Source: Chloroflexota bacterium
Lineage (GTDB): Bacteria > Chloroflexota > Dehalococcoidia > Tepidiformales > Tepidiformaceae
Direction: 5' to 3'
Length of the DNA stretch: 24,557 bases
NCBI GenBank assembly: GCA_963169135.1
Contig: CAUJEQ010000129.1
Span: 1 to 24,557 of the forward strand
Part shown: piece by piece, positions 14,740 through 22,780 of the stretch
Numbering within the stretch: position 1 is the stretch's first letter
Layout: each line of letters starts with the position of its first letter
Program-made: the position numbers and the translations under genes
Notes under the pieces: generated by a model
Database searches by the model: none
Seen by the model: only the letters and a program-made list of their open reading frames with translations
Told to the model about the DNA's origin: nothing

Positions 14740-17431
14740 AGAGCCCCAGCAGTGCGTGCAGGTCCTGTTTTGCGTCCAAGATTCCCTGCCACACGTCCCC
14801 CTGCTTGCGCAGCATCCCGGGGACGGTCTCTACCGTGAACTGCAGCGGGCTGCTGGCAGCCACCTCCGTCCAGCGCAGCGGCATCGAGACGGGAGCGCCC
14901 GGCTTCGCGCGCGGTGAGTAGGCAACGGCGAGATTCTTGTGGCGAGCGTTCTGGTTAGCGTCCAGGAAGACCTTTCCCAATCGCCGGCCGGTCGACCACT
15001 CCATGGTGACGTCCTTCGGGCGCCGGGAGAGCAGCTCGAGGCAGATCGTGTTCGCCGCCGCACGGACGATGCTGAAATCGAACTGGCGCACGAGCGGCAC
15101 GTAGATATGGAGGCCGGTCGCACCCGAGGTCTTGATGAACGCGGCGAGTCCCAGCGAGTCCAGGATTTCCTTAAGGTAGAGCGCCACATCGGCGGTTCGC
15201 GCGAAGGCTGATTCATTCGGTTGGGGCTCGTCGCCGGGTCGTTCCGTTCCGGCGTAGATGTACGGGTCTAGGTCAAACAGCATGAAATCGGGGTAATTCA
15301 GCACCGACTGTTCGAGCCGCTCCACCGACCCGGTGAAGGTCGCGGGCAGTCCGGTGCCATCGGGGCCGGCGTCAACCCGCGCGAGCGTTGCATGCCACTC
15401 GATATCGGCCACCTGGCAGAGCCACAGCAAGGTCGGGAGGTTGTTGCAGAGGAGTGCCTGGCGATCCTTTGCCTCGCCGTCCGAGAACATCTCGACCGTC
15501 TCAACGAACGGCGGGAGTTCGGACTCCCAGTGCTTCTGGTAGAACTTCGGGCCCTCGATGCCGTCGGGGAAGCGCAGGAGCGTCAACGGACGCCCGAAGA
15601 TGTGTTGCCGGACGAACGGGAAGACCTCGGCCGCGTAGCGGAGGAGGTCGCGCTTGGCGTAAGCCGGGCGCGACTCCGATGCGGGCCAGAGGACCTTATC
15701 GAGATTCGTGACGGGGATGCTCCACCCTGGGCCTTCGATGGTCCCCCGTTGCCTGAGCCGCTCGAGTTGGGCTACCACGCCAGCTTCGTCCATTGTGGGC
15801 GTGCGGGAGGCGGGACGGATGAAAAGGACTCTCCCTGCGTCATCGACGAGCCCCTTGAACACTGGCGCGCGGAGCACTCCCGCCGATGTCCGGTTCGCGT
15901 ATTCGACCATGACGCGCAGGCGGGGCTCAACCCAGCGGGCGGAGCGGTCATCTGGTGTGGGTTCCGGGAACGGCGAGTCCTTGCGTCTGATGGCGTCAAG
16001 CCGGGCCCTGATGGCCGCGACATCGGCATCCGTGAATCCCCCGCCCACCTTGCCCCGGTAGCTGAGGGCACCGTCGACCCACTCGCCGATGACGAGGCCG
16101 CCGAAGCTTCCCGCCCGGTGGCCTGCCCCTGCGGTCCAGCCTCCGACCACGAAGACGTCGCGGTCCAACGCCTTGCGTTTCAACCAGGCGGTGCTGCGCT
16201 TGCCGGCCTCGTAACGACTGTCATCGCGCTTGGCAATGATGCCCTCGAACCCGGCGGCGACGGCTGCTTCGAAAGCATCGTCCTGCGTGGCCGATATCGT
16301 GGTCACCTGCGAGAGCCGAGCGGTGGGCAACAACACCCGGGCGAGGGCTTCCCGCCTGTCCCGAAGCGGGACGCGCTCCAGGCTGAAACCGTCGAGGTGG
16401 ACGATGTCGAAGACGAAGAACACCACCGGGATGTCTCGTTCGGCGATGGAGATGGCCGCCGGGTCCAGGAGGTTCATCCGCTGCTGGAGCAGCTCGAACG
16501 AAGGCCTGCCGGATTGATCGATGGCGACGATCTCGCCGTCGAGGGCCGCTGCCGCTGCCGGTTGCTCACGAAGGACGGCGACGATTCCCGGATATGCTGC
16601 GGTTATGTCGTGTCCACCACGCGAGCGAAGCTCCACGGTTCCCTGGTCGAGGCACGCCATTGCCCGGATTCCGTCCAGCTTGGGCTCGAACGAGTATCCG
16701 GAGTCCGGGGGAATCGGTGCGGCCGTCGCCAGCATGGGTTCGACGCGGGTCAGCGAGCCGTACTTCGCCCCTGGCAGGGTCGCGGGGCTGAAACACCAAT
16801 CCCTTGGCGGGCCGGGTGCCGCCGCTGCCAGGGCGCGGAGGTCGTCAAGCGTGTAGCCGGACGCCACCGAATGCTCATCTTCGAGCAGGCTGTCCGTCTC
16901 TCGTGCCGCAACATCGCGGTGCTTCAGGAGCAGCCACTGAGTCCCGTCGTCCTTCGTGCGGACCAGCGCCCACGAGCCCTTGAGCTTCTTTCCCCGGAAC
17001 GTGACCGAGACCTTCCCGGCCGCGATCTCGTGCCGCAATTGGGCCTCGGCTCCGGCGCGGTCATCCCAGTAGGCGTGGCCCTTGTCGTCCGGCGAGAACG
17101 TGCCGGCATCCCAGATGAGGCTCGGACCCGCGCCGTACTCGCCCTTGGGGATGACGCCCTCAAACCCGGCGTAGGCAAGGGGGTGGTCTTCGGTGCGGGC
17201 CGCGAACCGTCGCTCGTGGGGGTTCGCCGAAGGCCCTTTCGGCAGCGCCCAGCACTTCAGGACGCCGTCGAGCTCCAGCCGGAGGTCGTAGTGGAGCCGG
17301 GAGGCAGCGTGCTTGTGGACGACAAACCGCAGTGCCCCCGTAGCGCCGGGAGGAGCCTGGTCGCCGCCCGGTTCGATAGTGCGGCGAAAGTCGCGCTTCC
17401 GGCGGTACTCGTCCAGCCCGTCCGCAGGCAT
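14738..17431 (-). CDS. ligD: Multifunctional ATP-dependent DNA ligase LigD (phosphoesterase-ligase-polymerase order)
   Basis: LigD processes and seals double-strand breaks in bacterial non-homologous end joining, recruited by Ku. The 897-residue product has three domains. The 3'-phosphoesterase spans about 8-190, with His41, His47, Asp49, Arg51, His83 and Tyr87 at the positions of the known Pseudomonas catalytic residues. The adenylating ligase spans about 225-530, with nucleotidyl Lys251 in EPKLDGIRA and FEGIIAKR as a later motif. The primase-polymerase spans about 570-890, with metal-binding Asp720 and Asp722 in MLFDLDPY. This order matches Pseudomonas LigD and differs from the mycobacterial Pol-PE-Lig order. 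All key residues are intact. The ATG lies two bases after the ku stop with no clear ribosome site, so translation is probably coupled to ku. Confidence 0.97.
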   Translation of the reverse strand: MPADGLDEYRRKRDFRRTIEPGGDQAPPGATGALRFVVHKHAASRLHYDLRLELDGVLKCWALPKGPSANPHERRFAARTEDHPLAYAGFEGVIPKGEYGAGPSLIWDAGTFSPDDKGHAYWDDRAGAEAQLRHEIAAGKVSVTFRGKKLKGSWALVRTKDDGTQWLLLKHRDVAARETDSLLEDEHSVASGYTLDDLRALAAAAPGPPRDWCFSPATLPGAKYGSLTRVEPMLATAAPIPPDSGYSFEPKLDGIRAMACLDQGTVELRSRGGHDITAAYPGIVAVLREQPAAAAALDGEIVAIDQSGRPSFELLQQRMNLLDPAAISIAERDIPVVFFVFDIVHLDGFSLERVPLRDRREALARVLLPTARLSQVTTISATQDDAFEAAVAAGFEGIIAKRDDSRYEAGKRSTAWLKRKALDRDVFVVGGWTAGAGHRAGSFGGLVIGEWVDGALSYRGKVGGGFTDADVAAIRARLDAIRRKDSPFPEPTPDDRSARWVEPRLRVMVEYANRTSAGVLRAPVFKGLVDDAGRVLFIRPASRTPTMDEAGVVAQLERLRQRGTIEGPGWSIPVTNLDKVLWPASESRPAYAKRDLLRYAAEVFPFVRQHIFGRPLTLLRFPDGIEGPKFYQKHWESELPPFVETVEMFSDGEAKDRQALLCNNLPTLLWLCQVADIEWHATLARVDAGPDGTGLPATFTGSVERLEQSVLNYPDFMLFDLDPYIYAGTERPGDEPQPNESAFARTADVALYLKEILDSLGLAAFIKTSGATGLHIYVPLVRQFDFSIVRAAANTICLELLSRRPKDVTMEWSTGRRLGKVFLDANQNARHKNLAVAYSPRAKPGAPVSMPLRWTEVAASSPLQFTVETVPGMLRKQGDVWQGILDAKQDLHALLGL

Positions 17432-17433
17432 CG

Positions 17434-18279
17434 TCAGGAGGCGACGGGAGTCTTTTTCCGGCCGCGCGCGGGTGGTGCCGGTTCGGGCTCGGGTTCGGCC
17501 GCGGCGGCTTTCCGCTTCTTCGCGGCCTCAACGCTGGCTTTGAGCGCGGCCATCAGGTCAACGGCAGGGCTCGGGGCGGCGGCCTCGGCGGGCGCAACGT
17601 ATTCGTGGCCCGCGAGCTTCGCCTCGATGATGGACATCAGCGCGTCGCGGTATTCGTCCCGGTAGGCCGCGGGGTCGAACGGCTCGTGCAGAAGGTCGAT
17701 GAGCGCGTACGCGACCTTCATCTCCGCGTCGGAGACAGCGAGTTCCTGGGGTTCCGACTCAGGCCTGCGGATCTCGTCGGCAAAGTAGAGCGTCTCCAGA
17801 ACAAGGCCGCCATCCTTCGGCCGGAGCGCGCAAAGGCGCTCCTTGGTGCGGATAGCGATCTTGGCCACTGCGCTGAGCCGCTTCTCCTCGAGCGCCTTCA
17901 CGAGCAGGGCGAATGGTTTTCGCCCGAGTTCCTCGGGTTCCACGTAGTAGCCCTTCTCGTAGTAGATCGGGTCGATCTCGTGGGCATCGACAAACGCCGT
18001 CAGCGAAATGGTGTGCTTGCTGGGGATCGGAAGCTTCTCGAGGTCCGACTCGTCGATCAGGACGAAGCGATCCTTCCCGTACTCGTAGCCTTTCACGATC
18101 TCATCGGGTTCGAGGTCTTTGCCGTCGGTGGAACAGCGCTTCACGAGCCGGATAGGGCTGTTGTCGGCGGCGTGCAATTGCCGGAACGAAATGTCCTGGC
18201 TTTCTGTGGCGGTGAAGAGGCGGACCGGGATGCTGACCATCCCAAAGCTGATGGTGCCTCGCCAGATAGCGCGTGCCAT
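17434..18279 (-). CDS. ku: Non-homologous end-joining protein Ku
   Basis: Bacterial Ku forms a homodimeric ring on DNA ends and recruits LigD. ATG 18279 was chosen: GGAGG lies about six bases upstream and MARAIWRGTISFGMVSIPV is the canonical start; the frame runs on upstream to 18465 without support. The product is 281 residues, with the core DNA-binding domain at about 1-235, including IPSKHTISLTAFVDAHEIDPIYYEKGYY split across the bridge region. A Lys/Arg- and Pro-rich C-terminal tail (AAKKRKAAA and RGRKKTPVAS) follows, as in Ku proteins whose tails contact DNA and LigD. ligD follows two bases later. An extended -10 element lies about 50 bases upstream. Confidence 0.97.
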   Translation of the reverse strand: MARAIWRGTISFGMVSIPVRLFTATESQDISFRQLHAADNSPIRLVKRCSTDGKDLEPDEIVKGYEYGKDRFVLIDESDLEKLPIPSKHTISLTAFVDAHEIDPIYYEKGYYVEPEELGRKPFALLVKALEEKRLSAVAKIAIRTKERLCALRPKDGGLVLETLYFADEIRRPESEPQELAVSDAEMKVAYALIDLLHEPFDPAAYRDEYRDALMSIIEAKLAGHEYVAPAEAAAPSPAVDLMAALKASVEAAKKRKAAAAEPEPEPAPPARGRKKTPVAS

Positions 18280-18331
18280 TGGGGCCTCCGTCGCGCGGGG
18301 GTGCGCGGCCCGGGGTGAGTCCGGGCTTGAC

Positions 18332-18340
18332 AATATAGCA
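18332..18340 (-). promoter_or_regulatory. Extended -10 promoter element for ku-ligD
   Basis: On the minus strand the sequence reads TGCTATATT, an extended -10 (TGn-TATATT). It would start transcription about 45 bases before the ku ATG. No good -35 hexamer is visible, as is usual for extended -10 promoters. Confidence 0.5.
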
Positions 18341-18406
18341 GACTCAGCGTGAAGAGCATGGGCCACTTTGACCCGCCATGCCACAACACCGCCGGGCCGC
18401 ACGTTG

Positions 18407-18415
18407 TGGTCTAAT
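18407..18415 (+). promoter_or_regulatory. Extended -10 promoter element for the GrdB-like gene
   Basis: The plus strand reads TGGTCTAAT, an extended -10 with TCTAAT, 23 bases before ATG 18439. It is divergent from the ku promoter about 70 bases away. A purine-rich GGAAAGGCAGGG lies between it and the start codon. Confidence 0.45.
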
Positions 18416-18438
18416 GCGGCGGAAAGGCAGGGCAGCCG

Positions 18439-19320
18439 ATGAGCGACCCGATCCATCCCGACCACCGCATCTTCGTCAGCTACATCGACAAGTCACGTGA
18501 GTACTACACAGCCCAGGGGTACACGAACCCCTACCGCTGGGCGTACCACCAGGACGCGCCTTTCGTGCCGCTCCGGAGAGCGCTGGGCGAAGCACGAATC
18601 GGGATCGTCACGACCGCCAGCATCGTCGACGACGATGACGAACCCGCCCCGTTCTCGGTTCCGAGGGTCGTATTCTCCGCACCGACCGACCCGCCGCCCG
18701 AACGCCTGTACACCATGCACCGGTCGTGGGACAAGGTTGCCACGCACACAGATGACCTGGAGTCGTATCTCCCGATCCACCGGCTGCAAGAGGCGGCCGC
18801 GGCGGGGAGGATTGGCTCGCTTTCGCCGCGGTACTACGGCGCGCCGACGGAGTATAGCCAGCGCAAGACAACCGAAGCCGACGCGCCGGAGCTCCTGCGG
18901 CTGTGCCGCGAAGATGGCGTCGATGCGGCCCTGCTGGTTGCTCTCTGACCGGTCTGCCACCAGACCGTGAGTCTGGTCGCCCGCCATCTCGAAGAGGCCG
19001 GTATCCCCACGGTTGTCGTGGGTTCCGCCCGCGATATCGTCGAGCAATGCGGAGTCCCGCGGTTCCTCTTCACCGACTTCCCGCTCGGTAATCCCTGCGG
19101 CGCGCCGTACGACGTTGCGATGCAGTCGGCCATCGTTGGGATGGCGCTCGACCTTCTCGAATCCGCGAAGGCTCCGCGCACCACCGTCCAGACGCCTTTC
19201 CGCTGGCACAACGATGACTGGCGCCGGGATTTCATGCGCGTGGACGGGGAGGACATCGACGAACTGCGGCGGCTCGGGGAAGAGCGCAGAGCGCAGCAGG
19301 CCCTCAGCCGCCGCGAGTGA
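18439..19320 (+). CDS. GrdB-like reductase selenoprotein (glycine/sarcosine/betaine/D-proline reductase selenoprotein B family), Sec encoded by TGA 18946-18948
   Basis: The frame from ATG 18439 runs 169 codons to TGA, and the same frame continues after it to TGA 19318, giving 293 residues if the first TGA is selenocysteine (U170). Residues before the TGA (VDAALLVAL) and after it (PVCHQTVSLVARHLEEAGIP) form one continuous GrdB-family segment: a strand, then the redox motif U-P-V-C at the start of a helix. The downstream part has TDFPLGNPCGAPYD, matching the PLGNP region of the family. In GrdB the Sec attacks substrate-derived intermediates to release amine. This homologue is shorter and alone, with no grdA/C/E beside it, so its substrate is unknown. 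A SECIS-like hairpin follows the TGA. A mutated Cys codon (TGC to TGA) is the alternative. Confidence 0.85.
18959..18977 (+). promoter_or_regulatory. Candidate bacterial SECIS hairpin for the GrdB-like selenoprotein
   Basis: ACCAGAC (18959-18965) pairs perfectly with GTCTGGT (18971-18977) around the loop CGTGA. Two more pairs (57-79 and 56-80) can form after a C-C mismatch. The loop starts 17 bases after the TGA and has G in its second position; bacterial SECIS elements are described with 16-37 bases from UGA to the loop and a G among the first two loop bases. A competing hairpin, GGTCTG-CCAC-CAGACC at 18951-18966, lies too close to the TGA for a SECIS and shares the CAGAC arm. Confidence 0.65.
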
Positions 19321-19326
19321 CCCAGG

Positions 19327-21762
19327 TCAGGCTTCGGTCTTGTCTCTCGCGACGGCGGCGCTCAGTTTTTCCAGCACCGTCGTCACCTTCTCGAACAGCG
19401 TTCCGGCCGGGTAGTTGCCGAGCGAGTCCCGTGCGCCAGCCGAGATCCCGGTGACGAGTTCCAGCGCCTCTTCCGCCCGGTCGGCGGCCCAGATGTGGAA
19501 ACGCCCCTGACGGACGGCGTCCACCACGTCGGGTCGCAGCGTGAGGTGGACGATGTTGGGCGCCGGGATGATCACGCCCTGGGTCCCGGTCAATCCTCGG
19601 GCGTCACATACATCGAAGAAGCCCTCGACCTTCTCCGTCACCCCGCCAACGGCCTGGATGCGGCCGAACTGGTCGACCGAGCCGGTGACCGCGATGTCCT
19701 GGCGGATCGGTACTCCGGCAAGCGCGCACAGGATGACGATGAGTTCGGCGCAGGACGCGCTGTCTCCTTCTACTTCGTCGTAACTCTGTTCGAAGGTGAT
19801 GCTGGCGGTGAATGCGAGCGGGCGCTCGTGGCCGAATGTGCCGGTCAGGTATCCGTTCAGGACCAACACGCCCTTGCTATGTATGGCGCCACTGCGCTCG
19901 ACTTCGCGTTCGATGGCGACGACACCCCGGCGGCCCACCCCGGTCCGGCAGCTGATGCGCATCGGCGTGCCGAAGGCGTGCGTGCCGACCTGGTAGACGG
20001 CGAGCCCATTGATTTGCCCGGCAACCAGGCCGTCGGTTTCCACGCGGCGGATGCCTTCGAGGATCATTTCGCGCAGTCTGTCGGGGATCATGCTGGCGCG
20101 GCCCCGGCGGCCGTCGAGGGCCTTCAGGATGTGGGCGCGTTCGATGGTGGTTGATCCGTTGCTCGACGCGAGGTGGGCCGCCTCCTGGCACAGGTCGCTG
20201 AGTTCCCCGAAGCGGGTGCTCAGGCGGTCCTGGCGGCCGGCGAGGCGCGTGCTGAACTGGATCAGTTCGGCCAGGGCATCACGAGCGAACGGCAGCATGT
20301 TGCATTCATCTGCGATTCGGCGCACGAAACGCACGTGGGCAGCGATGGTGCCGGCAGCCACCGGTGCGTCGGGTTCGAATTCGGCGCGCACCTTGAAGAG
20401 CCTGCCGAACTCAGGGTCGAGCATTTCGACCAGGGCCATGGTCATCGGCTCGCCGATGAGGACCACCTTCCCGGCAAAGGGGACACCTTCTGGTGTAAGG
20501 TTGACGGCCGGCATGGGCGTCAGCAGATCGCCGACGCCCTCGACATGCAGTTCCCGGGTCTTCAGAGTTCGCTTCAACATTAACCAGGCGCGGGGGTCGA
20601 ACAGCACATCTTCGAGCTGCAGCACCAAGTAGCCGCCGTTGGCGCGGTGAAGAGCGCCGGGACGGATGTGGGTGAAGTCGGTGGTGAAGGAACCGAAATG
20701 GGCTTCGTAGTCGATCCTGCCCAAGAGGTTATGGTAGGTAGGGTTGCGCTCCTCGACCACTGGCGCCCCCTTGGCCGTGTCCGCCTGCGAAACCAGAAGG
20801 TTGGCACCGTAGCGCCGCAGCAATGCCTCCCGTTCTGCGGTGACCTGGGCGACGAGCTGGGCGGGCAGCTGGCTGAGCGCTCCCTGGGAGATGGCTTTGA
20901 ACTGGGCCAGGTTCGCCATGATGTCGTCCTGGATGGACTTGAGGTGGGCGCCCAGGTCGAACGGGCCGTAGTGTTCGTCAAGCTCCTCGATGATGTGCGC
21001 GACCACAAACGCCGCGACGTCCTGGTCCAACCGGGTGACGGCTTCTCGTGCCGAGGCGTCGAGCTTCCGAAGGTCACGCAGCGCCTGGTCCACCAGTCCC
21101 TCGACAAACTCGCTGCGCTTCTCAATCTGGTCGCGCATATCGCTGGGAAGCCCGGCCAGTACTTCCGGCGCGAGGGGCCGGCCGTCGCGACCGAGGGGCA
21201 CCATGGCGAAGCCCATCGCCGTCATGCTGACCGCGAATCCCTGGGACGATGCGGCCCGCTGCATTTCCTCGATGGTCTTCTCGCGGACCTTGTTCAGCGG
21301 CTCCAGCACCGCTTTCACGCGCTCCTGGTACGAATCGCTCTCGAACGCCTGCGGGATGTCATTGCGGCACGTCTCGGCGAGGTGGGCGAGGTCACGCTGC
21401 AATCGTGTCCCGAGCCCGGCCGGGAGAGCAGCCGCCCGGGGATGGGACGGGTCGGTGAAGTTATGCAGGTATACCCAGTCCTGGCCCGGCGGTGCGCCAG
21501 CCGCCGCCGCCTTGACGAGCTGATGGGCTGCGGTGGTCCGTCCCGACCCGGGTAGCCCGGAGATGGCCACGTTATAGCCCTCAGCAGTGGTCCCGAGCCC
21601 GAAGGCTATGGCCTCCTGTGCGCGGTCCTGGCCCGTCAGGCGGTCGAGCGGTGTCACATCAGCCGTGGACTCCGGGAACAGCGAGAGGTCGAGCGCGGTG
21701 CGAAGGCGTTCGTGACCGAGTTCTGCAGGTGGGCCGCCCGGCCGGGCTTCGGGAGATGCCAC
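19327..21762 (-). CDS. Lon-like ATP-dependent protease (AAA_32 / LonB-type, S16 peptidase)
   Basis: The start is GTG 21762, because GAGGAG lies eight bases upstream and the extra in-frame codons to 22005 run into the divergent promoter region. The product is 811 residues. Residues about 20-60 form the LonB-type N-terminal segment (LIGQ-like RLTGQDRAQEAIAFGL). Walker A is GLPGSGRTT at about 69-77, with Arg for Lys as is common in this family. A long helical insertion at about 120-330 is followed by the second half of the ATPase, with LQLEDVLFDPRAWLMLKRTL. The S16 protease domain ends the protein; the catalytic dyad is Ser670 (EGDSAS) and Lys711 (TEKVEGFF), spaced as in Lon. It probably degrades damaged or regulatory proteins. 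It converges on the GrdB-like gene with six bases between. Confidence 0.92.
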   Translation of the reverse strand: MASPEARPGGPPAELGHERLRTALDLSLFPESTADVTPLDRLTGQDRAQEAIAFGLGTTAEGYNVAISGLPGSGRTTAAHQLVKAAAAGAPPGQDWVYLHNFTDPSHPRAAALPAGLGTRLQRDLAHLAETCRNDIPQAFESDSYQERVKAVLEPLNKVREKTIEEMQRAASSQGFAVSMTAMGFAMVPLGRDGRPLAPEVLAGLPSDMRDQIEKRSEFVEGLVDQALRDLRKLDASAREAVTRLDQDVAAFVVAHIIEELDEHYGPFDLGAHLKSIQDDIMANLAQFKAISQGALSQLPAQLVAQVTAEREALLRRYGANLLVSQADTAKGAPVVEERNPTYHNLLGRIDYEAHFGSFTTDFTHIRPGALHRANGGYLVLQLEDVLFDPRAWLMLKRTLKTRELHVEGVGDLLTPMPAVNLTPEGVPFAGKVVLIGEPMTMALVEMLDPEFGRLFKVRAEFEPDAPVAAGTIAAHVRFVRRIADECNMLPFARDALAELIQFSTRLAGRQDRLSTRFGELSDLCQEAAHLASSNGSTTIERAHILKALDGRRGRASMIPDRLREMILEGIRRVETDGLVAGQINGLAVYQVGTHAFGTPMRISCRTGVGRRGVVAIEREVERSGAIHSKGVLVLNGYLTGTFGHERPLAFTASITFEQSYDEVEGDSASCAELIVILCALAGVPIRQDIAVTGSVDQFGRIQAVGGVTEKVEGFFDVCDARGLTGTQGVIIPAPNIVHLTLRPDVVDAVRQGRFHIWAADRAEEALELVTGISAGARDSLGNYPAGTLFEKVTTVLEKLSAAVARDKTEA

Positions 21763-21840
21763 AGGTTTCCCTCCTCTGAGAAGCCCGGGGAACGGGCCCC
21801 GACAAGGATAACGCGGCGATGGTGAGCGGGCAGAAACGGG

Positions 21841-21870
21841 TTGACAAGCCGGCCGGCGCGCCGCTATTGT
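21841..21870 (+). promoter_or_regulatory. Promoter of the TetR gene (TTGACA-N18-TATTGT)
   Basis: A perfect -35 TTGACA (21841-21846) and a -10 TATTGT (21865-21870) are 18 bases apart. Transcription would start near 21877. This rules out the in-frame GTG at 21869, which lies in the -10, and supports ATG 21902 as the TetR start. Confidence 0.7.
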
Positions 21871-21884
21871 GAATAGCAACTCAC
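21869..21884 (+). promoter_or_regulatory. Candidate TetR operator overlapping the -10/+1 region
   Basis: GTGAAT-AGCA-ACTCAC is a 16-base imperfect palindrome (five of six arm pairs match). It overlaps the end of the -10 and the predicted start of transcription of the TetR gene, the usual place for autorepression. TTTTCACTGTGA follows and repeats the TCAC/GTGA half-site. Confidence 0.4.
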
Positions 21885-21901
21885 TTTTCACTGTGACGCC
21901 G

Positions 21902-22675
21902 ATGCGACAGCGAGCACCCAAACGACCGGCCGCCGAACGTAAACGCCTCATTCTCGAGAGCGCCGAGAGCGTGTTTGCAGAGTCGGGGTACGCGAATTCC
22001 GGCACGGAGCAGGTCGCCCGGGCCGCCGGCGTCTCCGCATCGGCGCTCTACCGTTACTTCCCGAGCAAGCGCGACCTCTACCTGGCAACTCTGCGGAACG
22101 CGGGGCCCCGTCTGCAAGCACTCTGGGCCGAGCAGGCACGGCAAGCCGTGGACCCGCTCGAAGCGGTCCGGCGACTGGGGCTGGAGTACTACGACCACCT
22201 CCAGGGCCGGTCATCCTATGCCCGCCTCTGGTTCCAGGCGCTTGGCGATGCGGACGACCCAGACGTGCGCGAAGCCATCGCAGCGAACTTCACCGGCATG
22301 GTCGACGTGATCGGCGGGCTGGTCGCCTCTGCCCAGGAGCGCGGCGTGGCCCGGAAGGACATCGACCCGCGCATCGCAGCATGGCACTTCATGGCCGTCG
22401 GTTTCACCTTCGACCTGGTTCATCACCTCGCGCTGGATGGTGAGCTGGACCGCGAGCGGGTCGAGGCGTGGGGCCAGCTGTTTATCGACTCCCTCCGCGA
22501 GGCACCTCATGAACCCCCGAAGCGCACGAACACACCAGTATCGAGACGAGCGCTGCCTGTGCGGCAACCTCGTGGCGAGGATCTCGCCGGAAGGGGTGGA
22601 GATCCTCTGCCGCCGGTGCCGGAGAGTGCACAAGATTCCCTGGGACCAGCACATCGGGGAGGCGCGGATGACTGA
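21902..22675 (+). CDS. TetR/AcrR-family transcriptional regulator with an overprinted C-terminal tail
   Basis: From ATG 21902 the product is 257 residues. The TetR DNA-binding domain occupies about 12-60: KRLILESAESVFAESGYANS, then the helix-turn-helix TEQVARAAGVSASALYRYF and PSKRDLYLATL. A helical ligand domain follows up to about residue 202 (GQLFIDSLREAPHEP). The last 55 residues are Pro/Arg/Gly-rich, look disordered and coincide with another small gene in a different frame (22509-22697), so they may be a by-product of the overlap. The start is set by a good promoter just upstream. The gene is divergent from the Lon-like protease and precedes DUF6125 and acyl-CoA dehydrogenase genes, so control of acyl-CoA metabolism is plausible but not shown. 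Confidence 0.88.
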   Translation: MRQRAPKRPAAERKRLILESAESVFAESGYANSGTEQVARAAGVSASALYRYFPSKRDLYLATLRNAGPRLQALWAEQARQAVDPLEAVRRLGLEYYDHLQGRSSYARLWFQALGDADDPDVREAIAANFTGMVDVIGGLVASAQERGVARKDIDPRIAAWHFMAVGFTFDLVHHLALDGELDRERVEAWGQLFIDSLREAPHEPPKRTNTPVSRRALPVRQPRGEDLAGRGGDPLPPVPESAQDSLGPAHRGGADD

Positions 22676-22697
22676 CGCCGCAGTGGCAAACCGGTAA
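22509..22697 (+). CDS. Com-like small zinc-finger protein, overlapping the TetR 3' end
   Basis: ATG 22509 has GAGG six bases upstream and opens a 62-residue frame shifted relative to the TetR gene, with which it overlaps for 167 bases. Four cysteines (16, 18, 34 and 37) in the pattern C-x-C-x15-C-x2-C frame the segment GNLVARISPEGVEI and then RRCRRVHKI. This arrangement resembles the Com zinc-ribbon family, named after the phage Mu translational activator of mom. The cysteine spacing and the conserved-looking GVEI argue that this frame, not the TetR tail, is the constrained one here. No phage genes are nearby. Its role is unknown; binding to RNA or DNA is suggested only by the family. Confidence 0.7.
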   Translation: MNPRSARTHQYRDERCLCGNLVARISPEGVEILCRRCRRVHKIPWDQHIGEARMTDAAVANR

Positions 22698-22730
22698 CAC
22701 CGAAGCAGAGGCCAGAGGTCATGAACCCAG

Positions 22731-22780
22731 AGCCCGGACGAACCGCATACATGTGCGGATTGCCCGGGCTTTTCGCTTTT
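22731..22780 (+). terminator. Terminator-like nested hairpin with T-rich tail, 27 bases before the DUF6125-like start
   Basis: AGCCCGG (22731-22737) pairs with CCGGGCT (22764-22770), enclosing an inner CCGCA/TGCGG stem at 22743-22758; TTTCGCTTTT follows. It has the form of an intrinsic terminator closing the TetR-Com unit. Because the AGGAGG of the next gene lies only 16 bases past the T-rich tail, it could instead act as an attenuator. Confidence 0.65.

Noticed and set aside
15392..17665. A 757-codon open frame on the plus strand
   Set aside because: It is the antisense shadow of ligD and the end of ku, which have intact catalytic motifs. Such long shadows are expected in high-GC coding DNA.
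18439..18948. Pseudogene created by a Cys to stop change
   Set aside because: Possible, but everything after the TGA remains in frame and well conserved in motif, and a SECIS-like hairpin follows at the right distance. It stays as the alternative until sel genes are checked.
18967..19320. A separate 117-residue gene starting at GTG 18967
   Set aside because: It is in frame with the upstream ORF, lacks its own ribosome site and begins in the middle of a GrdB-family helix. It is better read as the C-terminal part of the selenoprotein.
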